Below, piece by piece: positions 50,748 to 60,279 of a stretch of 64,000 nucleotides of DNA. Made by a program: the position numbers and the translations under genes. The notes under the pieces were generated by a model that ran no database searches, had not been told where the DNA came from, and saw only the letters and a program-made list of their open reading frames with translations. The stretch comes from Pantoea sp. AS-PWVM4. GTDB lineage: Bacteria > Pseudomonadota > Gammaproteobacteria > Enterobacterales > Enterobacteriaceae. How positions within the stretch are numbered: position 1 is the stretch's first letter; the number at the start of each line of letters is the position of its first letter. Location: contig NZ_ASZC01000014.1 of NCBI RefSeq assembly GCF_000468095.1, positions 1 to 64,000 of the forward strand, written 5' to 3'.

Positions 50748-52943
50748 TCAGAAACGGAAGGTTGCAGTACCAACAATCTGGCGATCGCTGCCCCAGTAGC
50801 AGGCATATTCGCGATAGCAGCTGGCAACATATTCGCGATCAAACAGGTTGTTGACGTTGATACCCAGTGATGAACCCGGCAGGCCAAAGCGCGCGAGATC
50901 ATATTTCACTGCGGCATCAACCACGGTATAGCCCTTCACATCGAAGTTTTGGTTTTCGTTAGCACCGCTGCTGTATAGCCCTTTGCTGGCACCGGTATAG
51001 CGCACGCCGGCCCCCAGTGTCAGACCAGAAAGTGCGGTTTCGTGGAAAGTGTAATCACTCCACAATGAAGCGGTCTGTTTCGGCACCTGTACCGGGGTTT
51101 TGCCCTGCAAATCGGTATCATGGGTGTATTCCGCATCGGTATAGCTATAGCCCGCCGTCAGGTTGATATTGGCGGTCAGAGCCGCCTTGGCTTCCAGCTC
51201 CACCCCACGCGAACGGATCTCACCGCTCTGCACGCTGAAGTTGAGGTTATTCGGATCGGCAGTCAGGTTCTTGCTTTTGGTCAGCTGATACACTGCGGCG
51301 GTGATAACAATCGGACGATCTTTCGGTACGTATTTCACCCCGGCTTCATACTGTTTGGCGCGCGAAGGATCAAACGGCTGCCCGTCTGCGGTGGTGCCCG
51401 GTGTCGGGATAAAGGATTCGCTATAGCTGAAGTACGGGGCGATACCGTTATCAAATACGTAGTTCAGCCCCCCACGCCAGGTAAACGCCTGATCGTGGTT
51501 TTTCTCTTCGCTGTTGCCATTACGGTTCAGCGCTGAGGTCATGGCGTAATCGTAGCGGCCACCCAATGTCAGCACCCAGCGGTTCCACTCCATCTGATCC
51601 TGGGTGTAGAGGCCGGTCTGCTCCTGGCGGTTCAGGTACTGATAAGGGAACGGCGTCCCCACCATCGCATCATTGCCGTATTGCGGATTGAACGGGCTAA
51701 TCGGCTCGGCACCGGCATATACCGCATCAATATCGTTACGGGTACGCTGATAATCCACGCCCATCAACAGGGTATGATCCACAGCACCAGTCAGGAATTT
51801 CGCCTGCGCCTGTGTGTCGACCGCGAACTGATTGAGCTTCTCATTGGAACGCGCATACCCACGGTTAATCATCTCAGTCGAAGGATCGTAACCGCTACCG
51901 TAGATGCTGCGATAATCGGTACGCAGGTCGGCATAGCGCAGATTCTGGCGCACCGTCCAGGTATCGTTGAAGCTGTGCTCAAAGCTGTAACCCACCATTT
52001 TGGTGTTGCGCGCAATCTTGTTGCTCGGTTCGCCTTCATCAAAATTGGTCGGCAGTTTGAACTGGCTGCCGTCGGCACGGGTGATCGGTACCACCGTACC
52101 TTCACGCGGCAGCCAGCCGTAGTAGCCGGTTTCCGGTTCGTTCTGGAAATAGGTCAACAGGTCAAAACGGGTATTGGCATCAGGACGCCAGCTAAAGGAA
52201 GGTGCGATAGTGTAGCGCTTCTCTTTGTTCATCTCCTGCTGCGCATCCTGGCTGCGCGCCAGGCCGGTCAGTCGATAGCTGTAGACGCCACTGTCATCCA
52301 GCGCGCCACCGAAATCAAAACCGGTAGAGAAACGGTTATCGGTGCCCATCTGGAACTGCACTTCACGCAGCGTTTCCTGGGTCGGGCGCTTACTCACCAA
52401 TGACACCACACCACCGGGGTTGCTTTTGCCGTACAGCACCGACGCCGGGCCACGCAGCAATTCAGCGCGCTCAAGGAAGTAAGGATCAATAGCGAACTCA
52501 GAGTAGTTATCAGCCTGCAATTTCAGGCCATCGAGGTACTGGTTGGTATTGACTTCACTAAAGCCGCGAATCGAGAAAGCATCGATCACATCCGAGCTGC
52601 CACGGTTATCGCTGATCCCTGGGGTGTAACTGAAAGCACGTTTGACCGACTGGACATTGTGCATCGCCATCTCTTCCTGCGTCACCACCGAAACCGACTG
52701 CGGGGTCTTCTCGATAGGCGTGTCGGTTTTGGTGGCCGTGGCACTGCGTTTTGCAGCGATGGTCGGGGCCGGTCCCCACGCACTCTCCTGAGGTGCCGCA
52801 GAACCACCATCAGCGGTGACGACTACGGTATCTTCAGCCAGCGCTTGCGCGCTCAGAGTGCCAAGGGCTATTGAAATCAGTAACGCGATCGGGCGTTTGG
52901 TAGACGCTCCGCGCGGATCAACAAAGGGAAAACGCGCATTCAT
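50748..52943 (-). CDS. fhuA: TonB-dependent ferrichrome receptor FhuA
   Basis: Outer-membrane transporter for ferric hydroxamates, also a known phage and colicin receptor in E. coli. The ATG at 52943 gives 731 residues; starts further upstream run through the promoter. The signal peptide ends SAQALA, followed by the TonB box DTVVV. The plug domain includes SAWGPAPTIAAKRSATATKT and PQSVSVVTQEEM, close to E. coli FhuA. The 22-strand barrel ends in aromatic FRF. Two cysteines near the C-terminus (SCYREYACYWG) form the family disulfide. Confidence 0.95.
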   Translation of the reverse strand: MNARFPFVDPRGASTKRPIALLISIALGTLSAQALAEDTVVVTADGGSAAPQESAWGPAPTIAAKRSATATKTDTPIEKTPQSVSVVTQEEMAMHNVQSVKRAFSYTPGISDNRGSSDVIDAFSIRGFSEVNTNQYLDGLKLQADNYSEFAIDPYFLERAELLRGPASVLYGKSNPGGVVSLVSKRPTQETLREVQFQMGTDNRFSTGFDFGGALDDSGVYSYRLTGLARSQDAQQEMNKEKRYTIAPSFSWRPDANTRFDLLTYFQNEPETGYYGWLPREGTVVPITRADGSQFKLPTNFDEGEPSNKIARNTKMVGYSFEHSFNDTWTVRQNLRYADLRTDYRSIYGSGYDPSTEMINRGYARSNEKLNQFAVDTQAQAKFLTGAVDHTLLMGVDYQRTRNDIDAVYAGAEPISPFNPQYGNDAMVGTPFPYQYLNRQEQTGLYTQDQMEWNRWVLTLGGRYDYAMTSALNRNGNSEEKNHDQAFTWRGGLNYVFDNGIAPYFSYSESFIPTPGTTADGQPFDPSRAKQYEAGVKYVPKDRPIVITAAVYQLTKSKNLTADPNNLNFSVQSGEIRSRGVELEAKAALTANINLTAGYSYTDAEYTHDTDLQGKTPVQVPKQTASLWSDYTFHETALSGLTLGAGVRYTGASKGLYSSGANENQNFDVKGYTVVDAAVKYDLARFGLPGSSLGINVNNLFDREYVASCYREYACYWGSDRQIVGTATFRF

Positions 52944-52987
52944 ATCAGGAATCTCTCGAAAAGTAATCGACGCAGGCGAATGTAAAC

Positions 52988-53041
52988 GAGAATGATTATT
53001 AGAAAGGTTGGATTTTAGGCGATATCGCGCAAGATCCGCAA
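52988..53041 (-). promoter_or_regulatory. fhuA promoter with Fur box
   Basis: Minus strand: AATAATCATTCTC (complement of 52988-53000) matches the core of the Fur consensus GATAATCATTATC at 11 of 13 positions; the outer half (to 53006) is weaker. Upstream, TTGCGG (53036-53041), 18 bases, TAAAAT (53012-53017) is a possible sigma-70 promoter, placing the Fur box over the start site. Iron-bound Fur would repress fhuACDB. Confidence 0.7.
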
Positions 53042-53097
53042 GATTTAAAGCCTGATAGCGGTGCGTTTGCCGCACGTTCGCTCATTTTCACATCTAT

Positions 53098-53127
53098 AAA
53101 AAAGGGTGCCGAAGCACCCTTTTTTTA
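53098..53127 (-). terminator. mrcB terminator (UUCG-capped)
   Basis: GGGTGC-TTCG-GCACCC on the minus strand with A and T runs on both sides, 12 bases after the mrcB stop. It insulates fhuA from mrcB and is capped by a C(UUCG)G tetraloop. Confidence 0.93.
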
Positions 53128-53139
53128 AGATTCAGCAAC

Positions 53140-55641
53140 TTAGTTGTTGCCAAACATCTCTTTGATCCAGCCAGCCACGCCGTTGCTGTCTTTCTGCTCT
53201 TCCTGTTGCTGCTGTTGCAACTGTTGCTGCTGCTGAACCTGCTGCTGCTGTTGCTGGCACAGCGAGTTAGGATCAAGCGTCCAGACCGGCAGTGAGCGCC
53301 AGGTACTGCTGCCCGAACCACAGACAAAGTTACCGGCCGAATCGATGTTCATCTGAGTGATATCTTCCGGCGGCGTCAACACCAGCGGCATCGGAGCCTG
53401 GTTATCCAGATAGCGGCGATACAGCTGCATTGCGCCACTGGCACCGTACAGTTTCGTCGTCTGGTTGTTATCGCGTCCAACCCAGGTGATCGCCACTTCT
53501 TTGCCGTCAATACCGGCGAACCAGCTATCGATCAGGTCATTCGTGGTACCGGTTTTACCCGCCAGATGCGCATTCGGGAAACGCGCACCCAGCGCACGCG
53601 CCGTACCGTGATCCGCCACCTGCTGCATGCTGTACAACGTCAGATATGCCGCCTGCGCCGGTTCCACACGCTGCGCCTGTGGGAAGCTCTGGTACAGCAC
53701 GGTGCCATCTTCGGCAATCACCGAACGCACCGCCGACAGCTCAGCACGATTACCGCCACTGGCGATGGACTGGAACGCCTGCGCCACTTCAATCGGCGTC
53801 AGGTTAAGCGCACCCAGCAGCATCGCCGGAACCGGATGGAGCTGGTCTTTCGGCACGCCAAGCTTGGTCCAGGTATCGACCACCGAGTTCAGCCCCAGCG
53901 TCATACCCAGGTTTACTGTCGGCACGTTCATCGAGTTGGTCAGTGCGTCCACCAGCATCACTTTGCCACTGAAGCGAAGATCATCGTTGAGCGGCTTCCA
54001 CACCGTGCCATTCGGTTGTTTCAGGGCGATCGGTTCATCAGCAATCCAGCTATTCAGACGGTAGCTGTTCGGCTGGCTTAACGCGGTCAGGTAAGTGGCC
54101 GGTTTAGCCAACGAACCGATGGAGCGGCGTGCCTGCAACGCACGGTTGTAACCGGCGAACTGCGGATCGGAACCGCCCACCATCGCCCGCACTTCACCGC
54201 TGAAGCGGTCAACCACCACCATCGCGGTTTCCAGATCTTTCAGGCCACGCTGTTTTTTCAGCGTCGGAATGCCATCTTCAACCGCTTTTTCTGCCGCATC
54301 CTGCGAAATCGGATCGAGTGTGGTGAAGATCTTCACGCCGGAGAGATCTTTCACTTTATCGCCGAGTTTCGCCTGCAACTCGTTACGCACCATCTGCATA
54401 AAGGCGGGCTGCGGGGTAATCACCCCCCCCTTCGGCTGCACGCCTAATGGGCGCGCCGACAGCATGTTGTACAGATCTTCATCGATGATCTTCTGCTGTT
54501 GCAGCAAACGCAGCACCAGATTACGACGTTCCAATGCCAGCTGCGGATTACGCCACGGATTGTACAGCGATGCGCCTTTCACCATCCCCACCAGCATCGC
54601 CTGTTGATCGAGGCTCAGCTCATCAACCGGGCGGCCAAAGTAGTACAAACTCGCCAGCGGGAAGCCACGGATCTGATCGTTACCCGCCTGACCGAGGTAC
54701 ACTTCGTTGAGGTACAGCTCCAGAATGCGATCTTTGCTGTAGCGCGCATCCATGATCACTGCCATATAGGCTTCACGCGCTTTACGCCACAGCGAACGCT
54801 CGTTGGTGAGGAACAGGTTTTTGACCAGCTGCTGCGTCAGGGTACTGCCGCCCTGCACCGCTTTGCCGGCCGTAATGTTGGCAAGGAAGGCACGACCAAT
54901 CGAGTAAGGGCTGATGCCATCATGCTCGTAGAAATGGCGGTCTTCGGTGGCGATCAACGTATCGACCAGCAGATCCGGGAAACCGGCACGCGGCACGAAC
55001 AAACGTTGCTCGCCGTTCGGCGATTGCAACATGGTGATCAGGCGCGGATCGAGGCGGAAGAAGCCAAAATCGCGTCCGGTTTCGAGGTTTTTAATCTCGC
55101 TCAGTTCGTCACCGTTGAACGTCATACGCGCACGGATCTGGCCTTCTTTGCTGTCCGGGAAATCAAACGGACGGCGCAGCAGGTCGATGGTGTTGCCTTT
55201 GACGCTGAACTCACCAGGGCGGGTAATGCGCGACACTTCGCGATACTGCGTGCCTTCCAGCAGCGCAATCATCTCTTTTTTGTCATACGCCATGCCCGGC
55301 TCAAGACTGACCATGCGACCATAAACGGCAGCAGGCAGTTGCCACACTTTACCGTCAATACGGCTGCGGATTTCCGAGTCGAGATAGACGCCCCAGGCGG
55401 CCATCACCACGACAAAAACCAAAAATAGCTTAATGAACCAGCCTAACCAGCGACGTTTCGCGCGCGGCGGGCGCTTTCCTTTACCTTTGCGTGGCACTGG
55501 CTCACTCTCCTCGTCATCATCAAAATCGTCCTGATCGATATCATCATCAAGTTCCCTGCGGCGACCCCGACGCGCGGTGTTGCGCGGCGGTTTGGGCTGT
55601 TTTCCTTTGCGCCCAATCGGTTCGCGATCATTCCCAGACAT
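53140..55641 (-). CDS. mrcB: Penicillin-binding protein 1B
   Basis: Bifunctional peptidoglycan synthase. The 833 residues: a charged cytoplasmic tail (1-65), one membrane helix ([20 protein letters not shown]), a UB2H domain that binds LpoB, a glycosyltransferase domain (GT51) with catalytic Glu in [12 protein letters not shown], and a transpeptidase with SLAK (active serine near 500), SMN and KTGTT. The C-terminus is a glutamine-rich stretch (runs of 5-6 Gln around residues 790-810) before [14 protein letters not shown]. coli makes a shorter gamma form from an internal Met46; here the matching codon is GTG (V49). Confidence 0.98.
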   Translation of the reverse strand: MSGNDREPIGRKGKQPKPPRNTARRGRRRELDDDIDQDDFDDDEESEPVPRKGKGKRPPRAKRRWLGWFIKLFLVFVVVMAAWGVYLDSEIRSRIDGKVWQLPAAVYGRMVSLEPGMAYDKKEMIALLEGTQYREVSRITRPGEFSVKGNTIDLLRRPFDFPDSKEGQIRARMTFNGDELSEIKNLETGRDFGFFRLDPRLITMLQSPNGEQRLFVPRAGFPDLLVDTLIATEDRHFYEHDGISPYSIGRAFLANITAGKAVQGGSTLTQQLVKNLFLTNERSLWRKAREAYMAVIMDARYSKDRILELYLNEVYLGQAGNDQIRGFPLASLYYFGRPVDELSLDQQAMLVGMVKGASLYNPWRNPQLALERRNLVLRLLQQQKIIDEDLYNMLSARPLGVQPKGGVITPQPAFMQMVRNELQAKLGDKVKDLSGVKIFTTLDPISQDAAEKAVEDGIPTLKKQRGLKDLETAMVVVDRFSGEVRAMVGGSDPQFAGYNRALQARRSIGSLAKPATYLTALSQPNSYRLNSWIADEPIALKQPNGTVWKPLNDDLRFSGKVMLVDALTNSMNVPTVNLGMTLGLNSVVDTWTKLGVPKDQLHPVPAMLLGALNLTPIEVAQAFQSIASGGNRAELSAVRSVIAEDGTVLYQSFPQAQRVEPAQAAYLTLYSMQQVADHGTARALGARFPNAHLAGKTGTTNDLIDSWFAGIDGKEVAITWVGRDNNQTTKLYGASGAMQLYRRYLDNQAPMPLVLTPPEDITQMNIDSAGNFVCGSGSSTWRSLPVWTLDPNSLCQQQQQQVQQQQQLQQQQQEEQKDSNGVAGWIKEMFGNN
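55495..55512 (-). promoter_or_regulatory. Possible internal translation start of mrcB (GTG)
   Basis: Codon 49 of mrcB is GTG (55497-55495), preceded nine bases upstream by GAGGAG (55512-55507). It starts PRKGKGKR, the same place where E. coli PBP1B has its second start, Met46-PRKGKGKG. Internal initiation here would give a form 48 residues shorter. This is inferred from alignment in memory and the Shine-Dalgarno match. Confidence 0.45.
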
Positions 55642-55735
55642 GCTGTTATTCTCCAGGTATAGCTACGGCTGCGCCGTTACTCTAACTGCTTTCTCGTGCC
55701 GCGCATGGCAGAACCCTCTGAATTGTCACCAGAGG

Positions 55736-58174
55736 TCACGATGAAAATTTCTTGGTCCGCCTCGTGGGTAAGGCGTTGGCCGGATCGTCCGGCCAGGGAT
55801 GTTTGGGATAACGCCCTTTCATCTCTTTCTGCACTTCAGGATATGCCCCACGCCAGAACGCTGCCAGGTCACGGGTGATCTGCAACGGCCGGTGCGCCGG
55901 TGACAACAACTCCAGTACCAACGGTATCCGGCCTTCAGCCACCGCAGGATTGCTGGCTTCACCAAACATCTCCTGAATACGCACCGCCAGCGCCGGGGGC
56001 TTCTCCGCATCATAGCGAATCGGCAGGCGGCTTCCGGTCGGCACAGTGTAATGAGTTGGCAGCACAGTATCCAGCCGCTGACGTTGTGACCATGTCAGCA
56101 AATGTAATAATGCACTGACAAGATTGACGTTCTGCAACCCCTTCAGGTCGCGCACCCCACCCATCTCCGGCAACAGCCATGCTTCCAGCGACTCCAACAG
56201 CGTCTCGTCATCAAAAGCGGGCCACGCCTCGTCCGGCAGCCACTGTGCGGCGCAGTGCAGACGCAGGCGCAGCTGTTCGGCTTCCGGCGTCCAGCCCAGC
56301 ACCGACAGACCTTTCTCACGGATCCAACGCAGCATCGCCGCGTGCAATACCTCCGGTTCCGGGCGTGACATCGGCTGTGCTTTCAGGACCAGCGCACCCG
56401 AGACTTCACGCCGCCAGGCACGCAACGTGCCTTTCTCTTCATCCCACTCCACATCGGTACGCTGCTCGACCAGTTGTGGGCGCTGCTGACGCAACGCCTC
56501 AATATCCACCGGCAGTGCCAGCAAGATACGCGCATCGGCAGCGCTGGCCCCTTGTAACAGCGACGGGGCGATCAGCCATTCGCTGCGGCTCAGGCCATCC
56601 TGCTCATCCAGCATCGCCCCAATACCGTTCGCCAGTTGATAACGCGCGCTGTTGCCACGGCGCTGGGCCAGGCGGTCGGCAAACCCGGCGGCCAGCAGTG
56701 CCGGGAAAAGATCGGCATCAACGTTGCCACCGCTGGCATTGAGGCGCTGTTGCCACTGACGGGCGCGCCGTTGCCAGCTGGATTGAGGACGATGCAGCGC
56801 GTCACGCAGGTCGGCGCTGCCGCTGCGCGGCGGCTCCTCGAGAATAGCCACCAATAAGGCCGCGCTGGCGATTGCATCCTTATTCTGCCCGGCTGCACAC
56901 AGCATGGCGCACAGACGCGGATCGTTACCCAGCTCAGCCATTTTGCGCCCAACGGCGGTCAGGCGTCCGGCGTCATCCAGCGCCGCCAGGCGGGTCAGCA
57001 ACGTTCGCGCCGCACGCAGATGACGTGCCGGTGGCATATCCAGCCAACGAAGTTGCGCCACATCCGGGCAGCCCCATTGCAGCAAATCCATTTGCAGGGC
57101 CGCCAGATCGCTATGCAGGATTTCCGGCTCACTTTGTGCCGCCGCCCGGAGCGCCTGCTCCTGCGCTAGCAAATGCAGACAGATCCCCGGTTCCAGCCTG
57201 CCCGCACGCCCGGCACGTTGCGTCATCGAGGCCTGGCTGATGCGTTGGGTTTGCAGCCGCGTGACACCGCTGCGCACCTCAAACTGCGCAGTGCGTTCCA
57301 GCGCGCTGTCCACCACCAGGCGGATGCCCTCAATGGTCAGGCTGGTTTCCGCGATATTGGTCGCCAACACCACTTTGCGACGCCCAGGCGGGGACGGCAG
57401 GATCGCTCGCCGCTGCGCGTCGAGTGACAACGCACCATATAAAGGAGAAAGATCGACATCCTCACTGACACGCGCTTCCAGTTCACGTTTCACCCGTTCA
57501 ATCTCCGCCACGCCAGGCAGGAACAGCAACAATGAACCTGTTTCTTCACGTAACAGCTGCGCCACTTCACGCGCCACCGCCTCTTCAAAGCGCAGCTGAT
57601 TATTCAGGGAAGCAAAACGGCGCGTCACTGGAAAGCTACGACCTTCCGAAGCAATAAAGGGGGCGTCCGGTAGCAGCGCACGCAGGCGATCATTATCCAG
57701 CGTCGCCGACATCAGCAGAATCTTCAGATCCTCGCGCAGTCCCTGTTGCACATCCAGCAACAGCGCTAACGCCAGATCGGCCTGCAAACTGCGTTCGTGG
57801 AATTCATCGAGGATCACCAGCGAAACACCGTCCAGCATCGGATCGCGCTGCAACATGCGCGTCAGGATACCTTCGGTGACCACCTCCAGCCGGGTGTCCG
57901 CCCCGCAGCAGTTTTCACCCCGCATCCGGTACCCCACCGTGCCGCCCGGTTGTTCACCGAGCAGCTCCGCCAGCCGCTGCGCCACGTTGCGCGCGGCAAG
58001 CCGCCGTGGCTCCAGCATAATGATGCGACCGGGCAGTTGCGCCTGTTGCAGCAACTGCAACGGTAACCAGGTGGATTTGCCTGCGCCGGTCGGTGCTGCC
58101 AGTAATACCTGTGGCGCTTGCGCCAGCGCGGTCAGCAGCTCAGGCAGTACCTCGCTTACCGGTAATTCACTCAA
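55736..58174 (-). CDS. hrpB: DEAH-box ATP-dependent helicase HrpB
   Basis: Probable RNA helicase of unclear role. The start chosen is TTG at 58174 with AAGGGAG six bases upstream; it gives 812 residues beginning like E. coli HrpB (SELPV-EVLPELLTAL). The ATG at 58213 would add 13 unrelated residues with no Shine-Dalgarno. Motifs: Walker A APTGAGKST, DEFH box, SAT, then TNIAETSLTI and QRAGRAGR of the second RecA domain, followed by HA2 and the HrpB-specific C-terminal domain (KEMKGRYPKHPWPDDP). It is divergent from thpR. Confidence 0.95.
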   Translation of the reverse strand: MSELPVSEVLPELLTALAQAPQVLLAAPTGAGKSTWLPLQLLQQAQLPGRIIMLEPRRLAARNVAQRLAELLGEQPGGTVGYRMRGENCCGADTRLEVVTEGILTRMLQRDPMLDGVSLVILDEFHERSLQADLALALLLDVQQGLREDLKILLMSATLDNDRLRALLPDAPFIASEGRSFPVTRRFASLNNQLRFEEAVAREVAQLLREETGSLLLFLPGVAEIERVKRELEARVSEDVDLSPLYGALSLDAQRRAILPSPPGRRKVVLATNIAETSLTIEGIRLVVDSALERTAQFEVRSGVTRLQTQRISQASMTQRAGRAGRLEPGICLHLLAQEQALRAAAQSEPEILHSDLAALQMDLLQWGCPDVAQLRWLDMPPARHLRAARTLLTRLAALDDAGRLTAVGRKMAELGNDPRLCAMLCAAGQNKDAIASAALLVAILEEPPRSGSADLRDALHRPQSSWQRRARQWQQRLNASGGNVDADLFPALLAAGFADRLAQRRGNSARYQLANGIGAMLDEQDGLSRSEWLIAPSLLQGASAADARILLALPVDIEALRQQRPQLVEQRTDVEWDEEKGTLRAWRREVSGALVLKAQPMSRPEPEVLHAAMLRWIREKGLSVLGWTPEAEQLRLRLHCAAQWLPDEAWPAFDDETLLESLEAWLLPEMGGVRDLKGLQNVNLVSALLHLLTWSQRQRLDTVLPTHYTVPTGSRLPIRYDAEKPPALAVRIQEMFGEASNPAVAEGRIPLVLELLSPAHRPLQITRDLAAFWRGAYPEVQKEMKGRYPKHPWPDDPANALPTRRTKKFSS

Positions 58175-58246
58175 ACTCAACTCCCTTTCTGCCTGTGCTA
58201 AGATGGCGCGCATTGTACCACCCAGCGCGGATTATCGGAGGCTACG

Positions 58247-58786
58247 ATGACCACCCAACGTCTGTTTTTTGCTCTCGAACTGCCTGCGCCTTTGCAGCAG
58301 GAGCTGGTGCGCTGGCGAGCCGAAAACTTTGCCGAAGACGCCGGACGCCCGATAGCGGCAGCCAATCTGCACCTGACGCTGGCGTTCCTCGGTGAAGTCA
58401 GCGATGAAACCTCGCTGCGCCTGCAACAACTCGCCGGACGGATTAGCCAGCCGGGTTTTGCTATCGATCTGGATGATGCCGGACACTGGCCCCGTCCTGG
58501 CGTAGTGTGGCTGGGTTGCCAGCGCCCGCCACGCGGTTTACTGCAACTGGCCAACCTGCTGCGCGCCCAGGCGGCACGACATGGCTGTGCGCAAAGCGCG
58601 CCATCGTTTCACCCGCATGTCACCTTGCTACGCAACGCGGCCCATAAAGTCGCCCTTCCGCCGCGCGGTTTTCACTGGCGTCTGGATGTGAGCCATTTCG
58701 TCTTATGCTCCTCGCGCTTCGAAAAGGGCCAAACCCGCTATCAGGTGCTGGCCCGCTGGCCGTTATCCACCCCGACAGGAGACTGA
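58247..58786 (+). CDS. thpR: RNA 2',3'-cyclic phosphodiesterase (2'-5' RNA ligase family)
   Basis: ThpR (LigT) acts on 2'-5' or 2',3'-cyclic phosphate RNA ends in vitro. The 179 residues contain the two HxTx motifs of the 2H family, HLTL (near residue 43) and HVTL (near 126), in duplicated halves. The ATG of sfsA follows the TGA stop directly, so the two genes are coupled. Confidence 0.95.
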   Translation: MTTQRLFFALELPAPLQQELVRWRAENFAEDAGRPIAAANLHLTLAFLGEVSDETSLRLQQLAGRISQPGFAIDLDDAGHWPRPGVVWLGCQRPPRGLLQLANLLRAQAARHGCAQSAPSFHPHVTLLRNAAHKVALPPRGFHWRLDVSHFVLCSSRFEKGQTRYQVLARWPLSTPTGD

Positions 58787-59491
58787 ATGCATTTCTCCCC
58801 GCCACTCAAACCGGCCCGTTTAATCGCCCGATATAAGCGTTTCTTAGCGGATGTCATCACCCCGGAAGGTGAGACGCTGACCATCCACTGTGCCAACACT
58901 GGCGCGATGACCGGTTGCGCTACGCCAGGCGATACCGTGTGGTATTCCACGTCCGACAGCCCCACACGTAAATATCCTCACAGTTGGGAACTGACCGAAA
59001 CCCAGCAGGGGCACTGGATCTGCGTCAATACGCTGCGCGCCAATCAACTGGTGAAAGAAGCGATAAATCTCGGTGTAATTCCAGAATTTTCCTCTTATGA
59101 CCACTGCCAGTCTGAAGTGAAATATGGCACGGAAAAAAGCCGAATTGACTTCCTGCTACAAGCGAAGGGCAGATCGAACTGCTATATTGAAGTCAAGTCC
59201 GTCACCCTTTTACAGCATGGTAAAGGCTATTTTCCGGATGCGGTGACGGCCCGCGGGCAAAAGCATCTGCGCGAACTGCGACATATCGTGGCAGAGGGCC
59301 ATCGGGCCGTTTTGTTGTTTGCCGTTTTGCACACGGGGATTGAGGACGTTTCCCCGGCGCGCCATATCGACGCGCAATACGCAGAACTACTGGTACAGGC
59401 GCAACGGTGTGGCGTGGAAGTATTGGCGTATCAGGCTCACATATCACCGCTAAAAATGTTACTGACACAGCCGATAAGGGTAGAGTTGTAA
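58787..59491 (+). CDS. sfsA: Sugar fermentation stimulation protein A homolog
   Basis: A 234-residue protein found in E. coli as a multicopy stimulator of maltose genes; biochemical role not settled. It has an OB-like N-terminal part ([25 protein letters not shown], shown to about residue 36) and a PD-(D/E)xK nuclease-like core with [11 protein letters not shown] and [10 protein letters not shown], where D and E-x-K would bind metal. Start directly abuts thpR. The 260 bases after it hold the dksA promoter region and an ERIC remnant. Confidence 0.94.
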   Translation: MHFSPPLKPARLIARYKRFLADVITPEGETLTIHCANTGAMTGCATPGDTVWYSTSDSPTRKYPHSWELTETQQGHWICVNTLRANQLVKEAINLGVIPEFSSYDHCQSEVKYGTEKSRIDFLLQAKGRSNCYIEVKSVTLLQHGKGYFPDAVTARGQKHLRELRHIVAEGHRAVLLFAVLHTGIEDVSPARHIDAQYAELLVQAQRCGVEVLAYQAHISPLKMLLTQPIRVEL

Positions 59492-59646
59492 TATTCTTAG
59501 CAATTTGTTGTGATAGGAATGTTCTGAGCGGTGCGCTGAATACGCTGTTCCTCACAGGCTTGTCAAGGTGTGATCATGAATAATTGCCAACCTTGATTGC
59601 TTCTGCTATTTATAGCGGCCTGTTTTTTTCCCTGTTGGGAATCGAT

Positions 59647-59725
59647 ATACCCTAAGTAATGCAAGTTGCAGACCGGTCGCCAGTATCACCGCAGCCAACA
59701 TGCTGGAACTTGACATATGACGGGT
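59647..59725. repeat. Internally deleted ERIC element upstream of dksA
   Basis: The left end ATACCCTAAGTAATGCAAGT and the right end GAACTTGACATATGACGGGT (with CAGCCAACATGC just before) are the two ERIC termini in inverted orientation relative to the copy at 28367. The middle ~50 bases of the usual 127 are missing, leaving 79 bases. It ends 26 bases before the dksA start, so it is probably in the dksA 5' leader. Confidence 0.75.
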
Positions 59726-59751
59726 GGTGCGTGTTATCCAGGAGAAACAAC

Positions 59752-60207
59752 ATGCAAGAAGGGCAAAACCGTAAAACATCGTCCCTGAGTATCCTCGCCA
59801 TCGCTGGGGTGGAGCCGTATCAGGAGAAACCGGGCGAAGAGTATATGAACGAAGCCCAGCTGAGCCATTTCCGCAAGATTCTGGAAGCCTGGCGCAATCA
59901 ACTCAGGGATGAAGTCGACCGTACTGTGTCGCATATGCAGGACGAAGCTGCCAACTTCCCGGATCCGGTTGACCGTGCCGCGCAGGAAGAGGAATTCAGT
60001 CTGGAACTGCGTAACCGCGATCGCGAGCGTAAGCTGATCAAAAAGATCGAGAAGACGCTGAAGAAAGTGGAAGATGACGATTTCGGCTACTGCGAATCCT
60101 GCGGTGTTGAAATTGGTATTCGTCGTCTGGAAGCGCGTCCGACCGCCGATCTCTGCATTGACTGCAAGACGCTGGCAGAAATCCGCGAGAAGCAGATGGC
60201 TGGCTAA
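59752..60207 (+). CDS. dksA: RNA polymerase-binding transcription factor DksA
   Basis: Binds the secondary channel of RNA polymerase and, with ppGpp, represses rRNA promoters such as the one at the left edge. The start at 59752 follows AGGAGA and gives 151 residues, the E. coli length. The coiled coil (about residues 35-110) carries the tip [12 protein letters not shown] with the acidic pair. A four-cysteine zinc finger follows (CESCG and CIDC, residues about 114-138). An upstream in-frame ATG at 59659 lies in the ERIC remnant and is rejected. Confidence 0.99.
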   Translation: MQEGQNRKTSSLSILAIAGVEPYQEKPGEEYMNEAQLSHFRKILEAWRNQLRDEVDRTVSHMQDEAANFPDPVDRAAQEEEFSLELRNRDRERKLIKKIEKTLKKVEDDDFGYCESCGVEIGIRRLEARPTADLCIDCKTLAEIREKQMAG

Positions 60208-60226
60208 TGGCCGTGAACAGACTGTC

Positions 60227-60267
60227 GCCGCACAGCAGGGAAAACCACTGTTTTCCCGCCGTGCGGT
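60227..60267 (+). other. dksA-gluQ intergenic hairpin
   Basis: Outer arms CCGCAC (60228-60233) and GTGCGG (60261-60266) enclose an inner hairpin GGGAAAAC-CACT-GTTTTCCC. The structure ends 13 bases before the gluQ ATG. In Shigella and E. coli a terminator between dksA and gluQ limits gluQ expression; this hairpin sits at the same place. It lacks a clean U tract and could also hide the gluQ start region. Confidence 0.7.
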
Positions 60268-60279
60268 GCACATTAAAAA

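Noticed and set aside
59659-59751. An N-terminal extension of DksA from an upstream ATG
   Set aside because: It would translate the ERIC remnant; the start at 59752 has AGGAGA and matches the family N-terminus and length.
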